DNA of 64,000 nucleotides, taken from NCBI GenBank assembly GCA_037013495.1, contig CM072802.1, positions 48,845,275 to 48,909,274 on the forward strand, read 5' to 3'. This DNA is from Hippophae tibetana. Its lineage: Eukaryota; Streptophyta; Magnoliopsida; Rosales; Elaeagnaceae. Position 1 is the stretch's first letter, and every line of letters begins with the position of its first letter. The translations under genes and the position numbers were made by a program. The notes under the pieces were generated by a model. That model had not been told where the DNA came from. It saw only the letters and a list, made by a program, of their open reading frames with translations, and did not search any database. This document shows positions 1 to 10,049 of the stretch, one piece after another.

Positions 1-1281
1 ACCTACCATGTGAGACATTGCTTCATTACATCTTTGCTCTGTTTTGGAAGCTCAATGAGATCGAACGATCTATAAAACAACGATTGCAACTTTGAGATAG
101 TGTGAACCTATAAGAAGAAAAAATGTTGAAAGAAAGTTACGGTAGAAGCCTTCTTTGCTTCATCTCCAATAGCTTCTTTTGGGTGATATTGGTTGAAAAA
201 ATCATTTATTTGAGCTTCGTGCATAAGATTGTCTCATGACATCATCGACATCGCAAATTTTTATTTGTTTTTCGATTGATTAAAGGAAAAGATGAAGAAA
301 GTTAGAAATTCAACTCAGTGTTGCATTTTAGATTAGTGATTTGAAGAAATTTGTATAGCCAATTGAGAAAGATGAAGATATATTTTTTAATTGGTTTATC
401 CAAAAAAGATTTCACTTGTAATGATGAAAATATCCTTTAAAAATTAACATGTGCTAGTCATATGGTTCTTTTAGTGGTCTGATAATAAGACTTACATCTC
501 TCCTGTTTCAAGTCATAGGTTGAATCACACCAACTACCGCTTGATTTACAAAAATGATCAATTTTGTGGCTTAAATTGTTTTAAATGATGATTTTAATGG
601 AATAGTCAAGTGAAACAAAATTAAATATTAATTTATATTTTATATAAAGATCTAAATCAAACTTTGTAAATTTTTGGACAATTTTTTTCATATATTTTAT
701 GATAATAACTAATGTTAACACAAAAATTAGAAACTTTATGACCAATGCTAAAGCTTACCCTAGTCCATGATGGGAAATTAATCAAGCCCAATGAATCATT
801 GCTAGTTTGTAGACAAGACTGCACTAGCCCAAGGATGACACACCTTCTAAAACCCGTATCAACTCGAGGATGACATACTCGTAGATCCTATACTAACCTC
901 GAGGATAACATCTCTATTAGAGCATGCTTCAGCCTAAAACACAAGTCAATACCAAGCTTGCATCCAACCCCTACCTAGACCTAGGGATAACAATTGAGTT
1001 AAGGATTGTATGAACGCTAATCATGACATGCCAAATGTACCCTTATATGTACCAAGGCTCTTCGCTTTAATGAACCTCCAATAAGCCAATGTTACATGTA
1101 CAAGCACCTCGTTATATATAGGTGAACAACATAATCAAGATGGGACATTTGAACCATCTTATGTTGTAATCTTCTCATTGGATTTTCTTCAACAATTACT
1201 ATTTCCCTTATATTTATAGTATAATTTATTTATAATAATAATAATTATTATTATTTTAAATACAAACAATTATCTTTAATA
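1..1281. other. AT-rich spacer with possible LTR remnant
   Basis: No gene is visible. Roughly 745-1205 is less AT-rich than its surroundings. It has a TATA-like stretch near 1114-1121 followed by pyrimidine-rich sequence near 1170-1200, an arrangement seen in LTR promoter regions. No partner LTR, primer site or target duplication was found, so this is only a suspicion. The first 480 bases contain nothing I can identify. Confidence 0.25.
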
Positions 1282-1585
1282 TTAGGTTAAACTACACTCT
1301 TAGTTCTTAAACTTTATTATATTTTACATTTTAATTTTTTAATCTTTTGATTTATTTATTATGTCAACTATTTTTTTTAAATTTAATAATTTTAATCAAA
1401 AATTAAAAAATATAGATTAAATATGTTAAACTTTAAAAACTAATGGACTAAATAATGAAAAAAATATATGGATTAAATAGGTTAAATTTTAAAATATAAT
1501 GACCGTAATATTATGAAATATAAATTAAGATATTAAAGTGTAAAAGCTTAAAAAGTTTATGAATTAATGATTTAGTTTAACCTAA
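1282..1585. mobile_element. MITE with ~60 bp terminal inverted repeats
   Basis: The ends are inverted copies of each other. The left end begins TTAGGTTAAACTA and the reverse complement of the right end begins identically; similarity continues for about 60 bases with roughly 14 mismatches. The interior is AT-rich and noncoding. A TA dinucleotide lies just inside each end, which would fit a Tc1/mariner-like TA target, but the family is not established. It lies about 1 kb upstream of the FTR gene. Confidence 0.65.
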
Positions 1586-2490
1586 ATGTGAATTAAAGTA
1601 TTAATTATATGTTATTTTTTAAAATAATTAAAAAATACATAATTTTAATAAATTAAAATTTAGGTATAATTATTTTTAATATTTTATTAAATAATATAAA
1701 ACATACCTATTTATGACTAATGATTGAAAAAAATAGCACTAGATTGAAACGAAAATATACTTTTAGTAGAAACTTTTATGTGTATAATATATGAGAAAAT
1801 TTATAAAAATATTAAAAATATTTACTTTATTGTAATTATGTTTATAATATATGAATAACGATAAAAATATATCCAATAACGATAAAAATATATCCAATAA
1901 CGTGTATTTTTAAAGTTACAATTATGCACAAAACATATAAACAATGATGTAATTATACTCAAAGTGGGACATATTTTTATTGTTACTAATTATAACATAA
2001 TAAATATTTTTACAAATTATCTTATACATCGTGAACATAAAACATAATTAACTCAAAAATTACGGAAAATAAAATAAAAGATCTTATTATACAATCTTTA
2101 TTAGCGTATCAGTTTTGAATATATTCAGGTAATAATCATTAGTTATGAATCGATAATAGTTTTCTCACGGTTTAACCACGCTTTTTATTTTTTAACATTT
2201 ATTAAAAATATATATTTAGTTTAAAAAATTAAATTATAACATAATTCTAACTCTATTATATTATTTACAATATTGATATTAATTTTATTTTTTAACTATT
2301 TAGCATATATTTTTAACTAAAATAAAAAATATAAAAATAATAATAAATAAATTTATTTTAAATATGATATGCTTTATTATTAAAATTATATTTTTCTATA
2401 TAATTATATAAATATATAAAAAGATATTAATATATGTTTAATTTTAATATTATAATATCCATCCCTACCGTTTACATTAAAATGTTTATC
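1586..2490. other. AT-rich spacer upstream of FTR gene
   Basis: Very AT-rich sequence with homopolymer and TA runs and one 21-bp tandem repeat. No coding potential or RNA gene was seen. The distal promoter of the downstream gene may lie here. Confidence 0.4.
1854..1902. repeat. 21-bp tandem repeat, 2.3 copies
   Basis: The unit AATAACGATAAAAATATATCC occurs twice without change at 1854-1874 and 1875-1895, followed by a partial third copy. It is AT-rich and noncoding. Confidence 0.85.
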
Positions 2491-2497
2491 TATATAA
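2491..2497 (+). promoter_or_regulatory. candidate TATA box for the FTR gene
   Basis: TATATAA lies 114 bases upstream of the chosen ATG at 2611. This would give a leader of roughly 80-90 bases. Other TA-rich runs lie nearby, so it is only a candidate. Confidence 0.3.
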
Positions 2498-2610
2498 TTT
2501 GTTTTTCTATTATATTAGCAGGGTAGATTGAGACCAAGGAATATAAGGATAAGGAGAAGTGGAGAAGAAATACAGTAGCCAAGGCGATTCAAAGAAGTTG
2601 GGTGATAATA

Positions 2611-3120
2611 ATGAGTACGGCAACGGTGGGGCTGCTAAGCTCGGCCACAAAAGCGACGGCGACGAAAACAACGGTGTCTATTAATGCTTCTTCGTCGTCT
2701 TCATCTTCTTGTTGTGGTGCTCCTTTTATAACCGCCGTTTCCTTATCGTCTTACAAATTCACCAACTTTTTAACAACATCAAGAAAGTTAAGGTTAACTT
2801 GTGAGATCACATCAGATTCCAAGACCTCTTCTTCTGATTTGTCAGCGTCTTCTGATGATGATGGATCGGCTGTTTCTAAAATCGGAGCAAGGATAAAGGT
2901 GAAGGTGCCGTTGAAGGTCTATCACGTTCCCAGGGTGCCCGAAATCGACCTTACTGGCATGGTTGGTGAGCTTAAGCAGTATGCTGGTCTTTGGAAGGGC
3001 AAGCGCATCTCCGCCAATTTTCCATTCAAGGTTGAGTTCGTTATCGATGTCCAAGGGCGTGGACCCCTCAAATTCTTTGCTCATCTCAAGCGCGACGAGT
3101 TTGATTATCTTTCGGATTGA
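2611..3120 (+). CDS. FTRV: ferredoxin-thioredoxin reductase, variable chain (subunit A), chloroplast precursor
   Basis: The product is the non-catalytic subunit of the stromal FTR heterodimer. It partners the [4Fe-4S] catalytic chain that passes electrons from photosystem I-reduced ferredoxin to thioredoxins, which switch Calvin-cycle enzymes. The protein is 169 residues. Residues 1 to about 63 are rich in Ser/Thr/Ala and nearly free of acidic residues, as in a chloroplast transit peptide. Residues 64-88 are a Ser/Asp-rich linker. Residues 91-166 form the conserved SH3-like barrel, with the family blocks IKVKVPLKVYHVP, LTGM, LWKGKRISANFPFKVEF and GPLKFFAHL. I chose the ATG at 2611; a GTG nine bases upstream is in frame but is not a plant start. 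The frame is unbroken in a single exon with no damage seen, so it is probably functional. Nearby TE insertions may affect its regulation. Confidence 0.93.
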   Translation: MSTATVGLLSSATKATATKTTVSINASSSSSSSCCGAPFITAVSLSSYKFTNFLTTSRKLRLTCEITSDSKTSSSDLSASSDDDGSAVSKIGARIKVKVPLKVYHVPRVPEIDLTGMVGELKQYAGLWKGKRISANFPFKVEFVIDVQGRGPLKFFAHLKRDEFDYLSD

Positions 3121-4659
3121 TATATCAATAACAGTGAGTAATCCACATCTATACTTCCGTATGAAAGGCAATTCTGTCTCTCCCTTTCTCTCTTTCTCTA
3201 CGACTGTATGTTTGGATCTCAAAATGAATAGGGGGGGGGGTTAAGAGTACAAAAGTTTGAATGATATTGTAGTCCATCCACTCAAGCACCTTGCACAGTA
3301 TTTATTATATGTAATGTAATGCAATTAGCTTAATTGGATTCTGTTGTTATGATTACATAATTCAATATGAACGGAATTGGTTATTCTGCACTAGATATTG
3401 AGTGATTGCTAGCTCTCTGCATTTTGCCTCTTGTATAATCTCCAAGCAATGCGGTAGAACTAGAACCTATTACTTACATTCTACATCTACAAGTGAATTA
3501 TATGCCATATCTAAACCATATTTCTTAATTTATCTCTTAATGGATTTGTGAGATTAGCTTAATTCAGTTATTTAAGTATTTATGGTAACAATCTCCCCAT
3601 TTTGGTTACTAGGGCATCCGTGTGATGCTATAAGAGGATGATTAGAAATAAATATATATTATATTAGGGATTTAAAATTCTATCAAATATTTAAGTTATT
3701 TATCCAGTATTATAATTATGTTTATTTATAATTTTAATAAATAGTTAAAGTTATCTAATTTCTTCCTTTGGTTTCTATAAACAAGACTTGTAGTGTACTT
3801 GAGATCAGGCTATTAACCACGTTTCCCAAATTCTCTACTTTTTCTCCTATTATACTCTTTCTGATCTACATCAGTTTGATACAGAGCCAACTAATTCCGT
3901 TTTCTTAAACAAAATCTCTGATCTAAAATTTTCAATCAATTTTTTTCCCCAAAAAAAAAAAAAATCAGATCTACCCTCTAAAAAATTTACATATAAAAAA
4001 AAATCAACACTAAAATGAATGTCCCAGACCCCAAAACCAGTAACACCTATCCCCAACCCAGCCATTTATTGCCTCCCTTGTCACCAAACAGCAGCCAACT
4101 GTTGTCATCACATTACAAACATAGACCATTCAAAACCATCACCCACCACCCTTCACATCCAACCACATTCATTGACTCATCCTCACGTGTGCTATACAAT
4201 TCGACAACTCGTGAACCTTGGTATGCATTTGGAATTTTGACAGAATATTTGCCTCGTACTACCACCACTTTGTCAACACCACCCACCATCTCTAACATGA
4301 AATGAACAAGGAATGCTTGAGGAGCAAGCCCCAAACCCCTAGCAATTCGATTCCATATCATTTCTGCCAACACCATAGTATCCATAGAACTGTGAAAAGT
4401 TTATTAAACCATTAACTCAATATATTTTTTAGTTTAATCCTTAAACAAAACAAAATTACGAAAATGTGTCTCAAAAAATATCTTAAAGGAATTGAATCTT
4501 ATTGAAGATGATGTTTTTGTGAAAAAAACTAGATGACGATGGATGGCTTTTATCTCAAATTAGCACCTAAATATTTATAACTTTAATGTTCGTAAAATTG
4601 GCAGATAAACGACTGAAAAATGGTTCACTAATGAAATTTTTTTGTTTGGTACAAAGGAA
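3121..4659. other. 3' flank of FTR gene and intergenic spacer
   Basis: This holds the 3' UTR of the FTR gene (end not located), a run of ten G at 3231-3240 and an A-rich run near 3951-3963. A reverse-strand open frame of 90 codons at 4113-4385 has no recognisable motif, intron signals or known relative, so I do not call it a gene. Confidence 0.4.
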
Positions 4660-4926
4660 TGGAGTACCTATGACTATGGGTGCAAGTGGGCGCAGAATAA
4701 GAGCAAAGGAGGGGACCACTATGGCGTGAAAATGTAGGCAAGAAGCACAGACGAGGGGACCACTAATTCAGTTAGGATGTCAGAATTAGTTAAGTTATTC
4801 CTTTGTAATTCCCAACTATATAACTAGACTCAATGTATGAATTAAATAACAAGAATGATATAACAATTACCTCTCTATCTCAGCTTCTCTTTTCCTTCCC
4901 TACCTTCTGAAATTATACTTATAACA
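4660..4926 (+). repeat. 5' LTR of the chimeric element (internally deleted)
   Basis: About 230 bases match the 3' LTR with scattered differences and end in the same way (...ATAACA). The first part of the 3' LTR, about 66 bases, has no counterpart here, so this LTR has an internal deletion or a degraded start. The TG start at 4660 is inferred. Confidence 0.75.
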
Positions 4927-5658
4927 ATGGTATCAAAGTCGGTTCCAACCATAGGCAACTGGAACCGATCCAACACAGAGACCTCTGATGAGGAATCTGA
5001 TCTCTTCGCGCAATCCAGGTTCAATTCAGAGCGATTCAACACTATCCTACAGGCAGTGCAAGTCGAGGTGATAGCTCTTAACGCCACCCGCAGCTCACCA
5101 TCGACACTCTATCTTGGCAATGAAAGGAGTGGATCATCTGAAATCCTCATGAAATTCAAAGTTCCAACCACGGGAGCCTTCACCTCTGGTACCTATTCGG
5201 AGAATGCTCTGAGCGAATCCCACACTATAGAGAACCAAATGCTTCTTGGGGTTTACAGAGAAGCGACGATGGATACCAGGCTTAAACTCTGTGGATCGCT
5301 AGCGCCTGGGCTCCCAGAAGTGACCCATGAGCTTGCCTAAGAAGCTAGTCTACCTTTTAAGGGTAGTTTCTCTCCCTCAGTTGAACGGTCTCACAATAGG
5401 CTTAGATTTGGCCCTATAGCCCCTACACACGCTAAAACCCAGAATCACCTCGATTGCTCCCTCTCTTCTTCGTCTAGCTCTCTGAAAGAAATTAAAGCAA
5501 TGGATCAATTAGTTAATCGAGAGGCACACAAGAGGAAAATAAGGAGATTATTATATCACTATGGTGATCGAAGAGTCGTTGCCGGCCATCGATGCACGCG
5601 ACCAAAGCCACCTCACAGGGATGAAGGTTCAATCAGAGAACCCCAAATAGTCACATGA
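4927..5658 (+). pseudogene. unassigned reading frame of the chimeric element, one in-frame stop
   Basis: The frame is open from the PBS to 5337, is broken once by TAA at 5338-5340, and then stays open to a TGA ending at 5658, about 244 codons in all. The apparent first ATG sits in the primer site, so it is probably not a real start. The first part is Ser/Thr-rich; the second part has a basic stretch (HKRKIRRLL). No zinc knuckle or capsid motif is present, and I do not recognise a family. It may be an element-specific ORF or another captured gene. Confidence 0.4.
4928..4940 (+). other. primer-binding site, initiator tRNA-Met type
   Basis: TGGTATCAAAG lies one base after the LTR end. It resembles the plant Ty1/copia primer site TGGTATCAGAGC, complementary to the 3' end of initiator tRNA-Met, with one mismatch in the core. 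Confidence 0.8.
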
Positions 5659-5783
5659 GGAAGCTTCATCGGGCTAATCAACTCTACCAACACATTCCTA
5701 TACCAATTCTTGACAATCAGATGGGTATTCTCCTGAAAGGGGTTCCCTCAACCACTCTGAATATAACGAATAATCTTTGAAGC

Positions 5784-6242
5784 TTGAGGTTAGAAAATCG
5801 AATACATACCAGTAATGTAAGAGTTGTGTATGAGTCATATTTTCTTGGGTCTATTAACCTGGTAAAATTGTATGAGTCGTACCTTTGGCATCAATGGTAC
5901 CGTAAAAGTAATAGTACCCAAAAACGATATGCCCGAGGATCGGTTATAGCTCTCATTTTTCCCTTAATTTGCTTTGCAATCATGTTAATAAGATGGCTAG
6001 GGTTAATTCATACTGTTGGTCACATTGATCACTGTGTTCTGAATTGTTGTTCACTTTCAAATAGCAACAAATCAGTTTATTCAGTCAGTAGAAAGGATAT
6101 ACCTAGCAAGAGACAAATTATGGGTTTAACCCGTTATGTAGAGAAGCAATTGAGAGCAATTGAAACGTGTGTAGGAAAGGCACTACAAGCCTCAACACTA
6201 TCCACCATCAGGGTATGTCTTGATTTACATGCATGTCCATAA
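5784..6242 (+). pseudogene. unassigned open frame in the chimeric element
   Basis: A frame of about 150 codons that does not look uniformly coding. Its last third (about 6120-6212) is the most protein-like. It ends at AGG|GTATGT, a plausible splice donor, and TTTCAG at about 6271-6276 would be a short-distance acceptor. If real, this would be a captured exon with a very short retained intron. Function unknown. Confidence 0.25.
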
Positions 6243-6276
6243 CGTTCTAGTTATATATGAATCGTGCTCAGTTTCA

Positions 6277-6429
6277 GAGACTCATGATTGGGTGGATTTT
6301 CATAAGAAGTATGGGGATAGTGGTGAAGCGCAAAAAATGATTGGAGAATGGATTAAGAGAGTTCAAGACTCTTGTGATTCATTGGTTACAACTTTATGTA
6401 GGGTTGTGAGAGGGAAAATGGCTTTATAG
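6277..6429 (+). pseudogene. unassigned protein-like segment upstream of the HSP90 piece
   Basis: An open segment with residues WVDFHKKYGDSGEAQKM and a following amphipathic stretch, closed by TAG at 6427-6429. It looks like a fragment of a cytosolic helical protein, but I cannot name the family. It is followed in the same frame by the HSP90-like piece. Confidence 0.3.
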
Positions 6430-6498
6430 GGGTTCCAGCTCACGTTATCAGAGAATATGGAGCCTAACAGTTCTATCCAACAACCCCAAATTCTTACC

Positions 6499-6675
6499 AT
6501 TGGTGAGTGGTCTTTGATTAACAATCTAGAGCCTAATTGGAGGAGAAAACTTGATGAGGTTACCAAGGAAGAGTATTTTGCCTACTATGAGAATTTCACC
6601 AACAATTGGGAAGAGCACTTTGTTGTGAAGCTCTTCTCATTGGAAGGACAACTGGAGTTTAAAACTCTTTTTTTT
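6499..6675 (+). pseudogene. captured HSP90 middle-domain fragment
   Basis: The translation contains the HSP90 signature around EEYTKEEY...[21 protein letters not shown] in altered form: IGEWSLIN, VTKEEYFAYYENFTNNWEEH and SLEGQLEFK. The order and spacing match the start of the HSP90 middle domain for about 59 residues. Nothing of the ATPase domain or C-terminus is present, so it cannot act as a chaperone. The HSP90 reading frame ends at an 11-base T run (6668-6676), just where the next captured piece begins in another frame. HSP90 is known as a cytosolic/organellar ATP-dependent chaperone; that this is a retroelement-captured transcript is inference. Confidence 0.8.
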
Positions 6676-6676
6676 T

Positions 6677-6838
6677 GTTCCTATGAAGACTCTTAACCTG
6701 ATGAACATTGAAGGACTGACTAGAGAAACTATTGCCAACCATCCTCAAAAGCATAGACTCTATTTGAAAAGGATCAACAATGTGAAAACTCAACAAACTA
6801 GCATGGTGGTTGCAATTGGGGGTAAAGGTTCCTCATTC
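6677..6838 (+). pseudogene. captured GARP (G2-like/type-B ARR-like) DNA-binding domain fragment
   Basis: The translation begins VPMKTLNLMNIEGLTRE and continues with HPQKHRLYLKRI, matching the second half of the GARP Myb-like domain (family form VPKTI..[25 protein letters not shown]). A Gln/Gly/Ser-rich tail follows, as after the domain in LUX/BOA- and type-B ARR-like proteins. The N-terminal half, with the conserved W and the first helix, is missing. N-to-T and S-to-N changes hit conserved positions. It sits two bases downstream of, and one frame away from, the HSP90 piece. It cannot bind DNA as it stands. Confidence 0.8.
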
Positions 6839-7024
6839 TCTTCAATGGTTGCTATTGTTATTGCTTCATTGGGTTTGAATTTGAATATGGTTATGGGTTG
6901 GAACGGAGACAAAACAAGCACTTTCATGGAAGCACTGAAGAAAATGATTAAAATGGATGCCTTATTAGACCAAGAAGGGGAGTTTTTTTGGAGGGATCCT
7001 AACAGCTACAAGCATGAAATGTAA
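6839..7024 (+). pseudogene. downstream continuation of the GARP-frame ORF, unassigned
   Basis: The frame stays open to TAA at 7022-7024 and contains a Met/Lys-rich stretch (about 6927-6960) and the segment EGEFFWRDPNSY. I see no family match. It overlaps the next open frame by 11 bases. Confidence 0.25.
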
Positions 7025-7949
7025 TCTAATACTTGCGGTGAGTTTTGGGAATTTAGCTTCCCTATCCTCAGCCATGTCTTACAAACTGTGGGAAATTAAC
7101 TTGATGCAGCATCCAGAGAATAGTAAATGTGACAACACCTTCTCTGAATTCCTGGTTGGTACCCAAACATGCGATGAGGATCAGAATGATGCTTTGGTGT
7201 GGACAAGGCAGGATCAAGGAGGAATTCATATGTATGACATTATGGATTCTGTAGTAGCAGACCTACTTGCGGAAGAAAATGATAATGGGAGGTTAAATAG
7301 TAGACTTGTTGAAATGATATCCTTGCTTACTTGTAATAATTCCAGTAAGAAGAAGAATTTCAATGGTAATGTTACAATAAACTTAAAGGACATACGAGCT
7401 TGCATGGATGCTCAAATCCCTAATCTACATACCAACATACCAGTCAAGACAATGCGTATAGTTTGTTTTGGTCATGGAAACACAATAATTGTTCACAGAT
7501 AGAGTAAAATGTTAGATAAATTGGTGAAACAATCAAATAGTACCATTGATTACAATGCTAGATATAATGGACTCACCTATGAGGTGACCACAAGTTTTAA
7601 GGATATTCAAGAAGATTCTTTGAAGTTGGTTTATAGAGATACAATATTAGTGGGACATTTAATGAAGGACGCTTTGTTAGCGATGAAGATCTCCCTTAGT
7701 CTGATGATTGAGGCTGTAATAATTTACAAGCATCACCGTGAGGGATCTTACAAAACTGAAATGGAGTTGGCCCTTTTAAAGATCACTTATGGACCTGAAT
7801 TCGGTGCTCCACTTTCAGTGGTGCGTGAAAAGCTACTCACAATCTTGAGTGAGAGTGGGGAAATGTCCTTCATCGTCGGTGATGTTTCCATAGTAAGGCA
7901 ATATACTTCTAACTTATCACTTGTGTTTCCTATGCCTTTCGGGGAGTAA
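7014..7949 (+). pseudogene. long unassigned frame with one in-frame stop
   Basis: About 311 codons, interrupted only by TAG at 7500-7502. The composition is soluble-protein-like with alternating acidic and hydrophobic runs: DEDQNDALVW, VVADLLAEENDNGRL, LKITYGPEFGAPLSVVREKL. The low stop density suggests a recently protein-coding source. I do not recognise the protein. Since its neighbours upstream are captured genes, it may be another capture. Confidence 0.45.
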
Positions 7950-7950
7950 G

Positions 7951-8831
7951 CTCTTCTTAATGCTACGAACAACAAGGGCAACAATCACAATATTCATATT
8001 CTTTTTGGTCCAAATACTCTTTCTAACATACTTATAAGTACTCTAGTTTCCACTGAGGATGGTGAAGGTGGGGGTGATCATGCTACAACAGCTACAACTA
8101 CAACATCTACAACTGGTGATGTATCTGGTTCTGAATCAGGCGTGGTTTTATTTTTCACTATTGCAACTTCTGAGGTTGAAGACCTGTGCCAATCATTCCA
8201 GTAAGAATACATTGTTTGGTACAAACTTAATATACCAAAGATGAAAGTTTATTGAAGCCTCGACCAGAGCTTCAAATCTTAGACTTCCCTCGAGAAATTC
8301 GTCAAATGATGATAGAGTCCTACATGTAGGGAACCTTTCAACTCGTTGCAATGTCTTTAGTTATCTAGTGAATGTTTCCACATCAGTGGGAGCTGATGGC
8401 ATCATGTTATGGATTGGTGGAGCAAACCCAGAATTCAACACAATTCCCTATAGATGGATTGGTGGAATTAACTCAGTCTAACATCTATGTGTTTTATGCA
8501 TTACTACCATTGCTTGACATAGGCTTGGTCCGAGTTTGAAGGTTTACTTGAGAAGACTTCGACAGAAGTGAATGCATACCCTTCTAATCCATTTGAATAT
8601 ATCAGTGGAACGAAAAATGCTAGCCTAATTCCTGGTTTTAACATCATTAATGGGCCAGTCGCTACTGCCATTGGAGAAAACAATGTTTGGATGTTTGATT
8701 GTGAAGAGGAAGCTAGTGACCACAAAAGGGTAAACCACCTTGCTCAAAGGTGCAAGAGGAAGCCACATGGAAAAATGAAGAGGGGTTTTACTCGACCTTA
8801 CCTGAATTTATCCTTACAGACAAGGATTCTC
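7951..8831 (+). other. 3' part of chimeric element, unassigned frames
   Basis: 7951-8202 is open in one frame, with a Thr-rich run, and closes at TAA. 8244-8480 is readable in another frame, and 8510-8831 in a third (contains NPFEYISGTKNASLIPGFN). Frames change every 250-300 bases, as in the rest of the element. No known domain was recognised. Confidence 0.35.
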
Positions 8832-8845
8832 AAAGGGGGAAGGAA
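8832..8845 (+). other. polypurine tract
   Basis: AAAGGGGGAAGGAA lies immediately before the TG of the 3' LTR, the position and composition expected of the plus-strand primer for reverse transcription. Confidence 0.75.
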
Positions 8846-9178
8846 TGATACGGGATGCAACTGCGTGACTCGTAGACATCTAGGAGAAGCAATCGTGGGC
8901 GCAGATAGGCACCGTGTTGAGCGTTTGTTGGGTGCAAGTGGATGCAGAATTAGAGCAGAGGAGGGGAGCATGATGGCGTGAAAATGCAGGCAAGAAGCAC
9001 GGACGAGGGGACCACTAATTCAGTTAGGATGTCAGAATTAGTTAGGCTATTCCCTTGTGATTCCGAGCTATATAACTAGACTCAATGTATGAATTAAATA
9101 ACAAGAATGATATAACAATTACCTCTCTATCTCAGCTTCTCTTCTCCTTCCTTACCCTCTGAAATTATACTCGTAACA
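8846..9178 (+). repeat. 3' LTR of the chimeric element
   Basis: It starts TGATACGG after the purine tract and ends TCGTAACA. It is 333 bases and the fuller of the two LTRs. A TATA-like ATATAAC lies near 9070 and a CT-rich run lies near 9124-9160. It matches 4660-4926 over its 3' 230 bases. Confidence 0.8.
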
Positions 9179-10049
9179 CTTTGAAAAATTAAAAGAGTTA
9201 GTCTGATACTCAGAGGGTTTCACATCATTAGTTAAAATATCAGTTTGATTAGAAAAATTCTCACCTCGTGATCCATATTCTAAGTTTGCGTAAGCAAACA
9301 TGGTAGCCTAACCTCAAATAGTTGGCTACTGTAAGACCAGTTAGATAACCAAAACCCACGTAAGAGACATCCCAATCGGGAAGACAAGTCCAAAACTAGC
9401 CTTGACTAGTTCGTACCCAAGGCTGAATCAACCAGTCACTATAATGTTGACCTCCTACCTCTATTGGTGCCTCACAGGCCAGTTATACCAGAGGCAGTGT
9501 AAATGTAACTAGAATTTTTGCCACAGACCGTGCTTCAGATCCAAAAAACAATCAATTTATGCAAGAATTGCTAGCTCACCAAGTACTCAAGGAAAGGAAC
9601 CTAATGCAATGCAAAAGCTCTAAGAGAGGTTAACGGTCTGAACATTGATGATAATATCTTGAAATAAGAAAATGCCCAATTAGTACACATGGACATCGAG
9701 GAGGTCATACCACCTTAAGGACCAATCGACCCAGACCCAATAGAGATTGAGCCCAAAGAAACCATGTTATAATGAGAGGTCTATATGAAATGGTAGAAAA
9801 TGAGCTCAAGGAACAAAAGGTTGGAGAGATGTAGGATGACATTGAGGAGATTTTTAGTTAGTTGGTCACCTTTACCTTAAGTGACAAAATTGAAGCAATA
9901 ACCCTTTAAAAGTTTGTGACACCACAATGCTCATCATATCGTGGCACTAAAGATTTAGTAGCCCACAACTTGTTATTTTAGAACTCAACGGCGTTAGTGC
10001 ATCCACCAAATGACAAACGTGATGCTACGATGTGTAAGACATCTGTTTC

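Larger units (their letters stand above)
4660..9178 (+). mobile_element. non-autonomous LTR retrotransposon carrying host gene pieces
   Basis: Two similar direct repeats (4660-4926 and 8846-9178) bracket about 3.9 kb. A primer-binding site follows the first and a purine tract precedes the second, as in Ty1/copia elements. No gag, protease, integrase, reverse transcriptase or RNase H could be found inside. The interior instead contains an HSP90 fragment, a GARP-domain fragment and long reading frames of unknown origin. It must have been mobilised in trans. No clear 5-bp target duplication is visible: the right flank reads CTTTG and the left flank does not match. An old insertion or a rearranged 5' end is therefore likely. 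Confidence 0.8.

Noticed and set aside
2602..2610. Upstream GTG start for the FTR gene
   Set aside because: Plant nuclear genes start at ATG, and the ATG at 2611 gives a normal transit peptide.
3231..3240. G10 run as a regulatory G-quadruplex
   Set aside because: A single homopolymer without spaced G tracts; more likely slippage or sequencing noise.
4113..4385. 90-codon reverse-strand frame as a gene
   Set aside because: No motif, relative, intron signals or neighbouring exons; it sits in spacer DNA.
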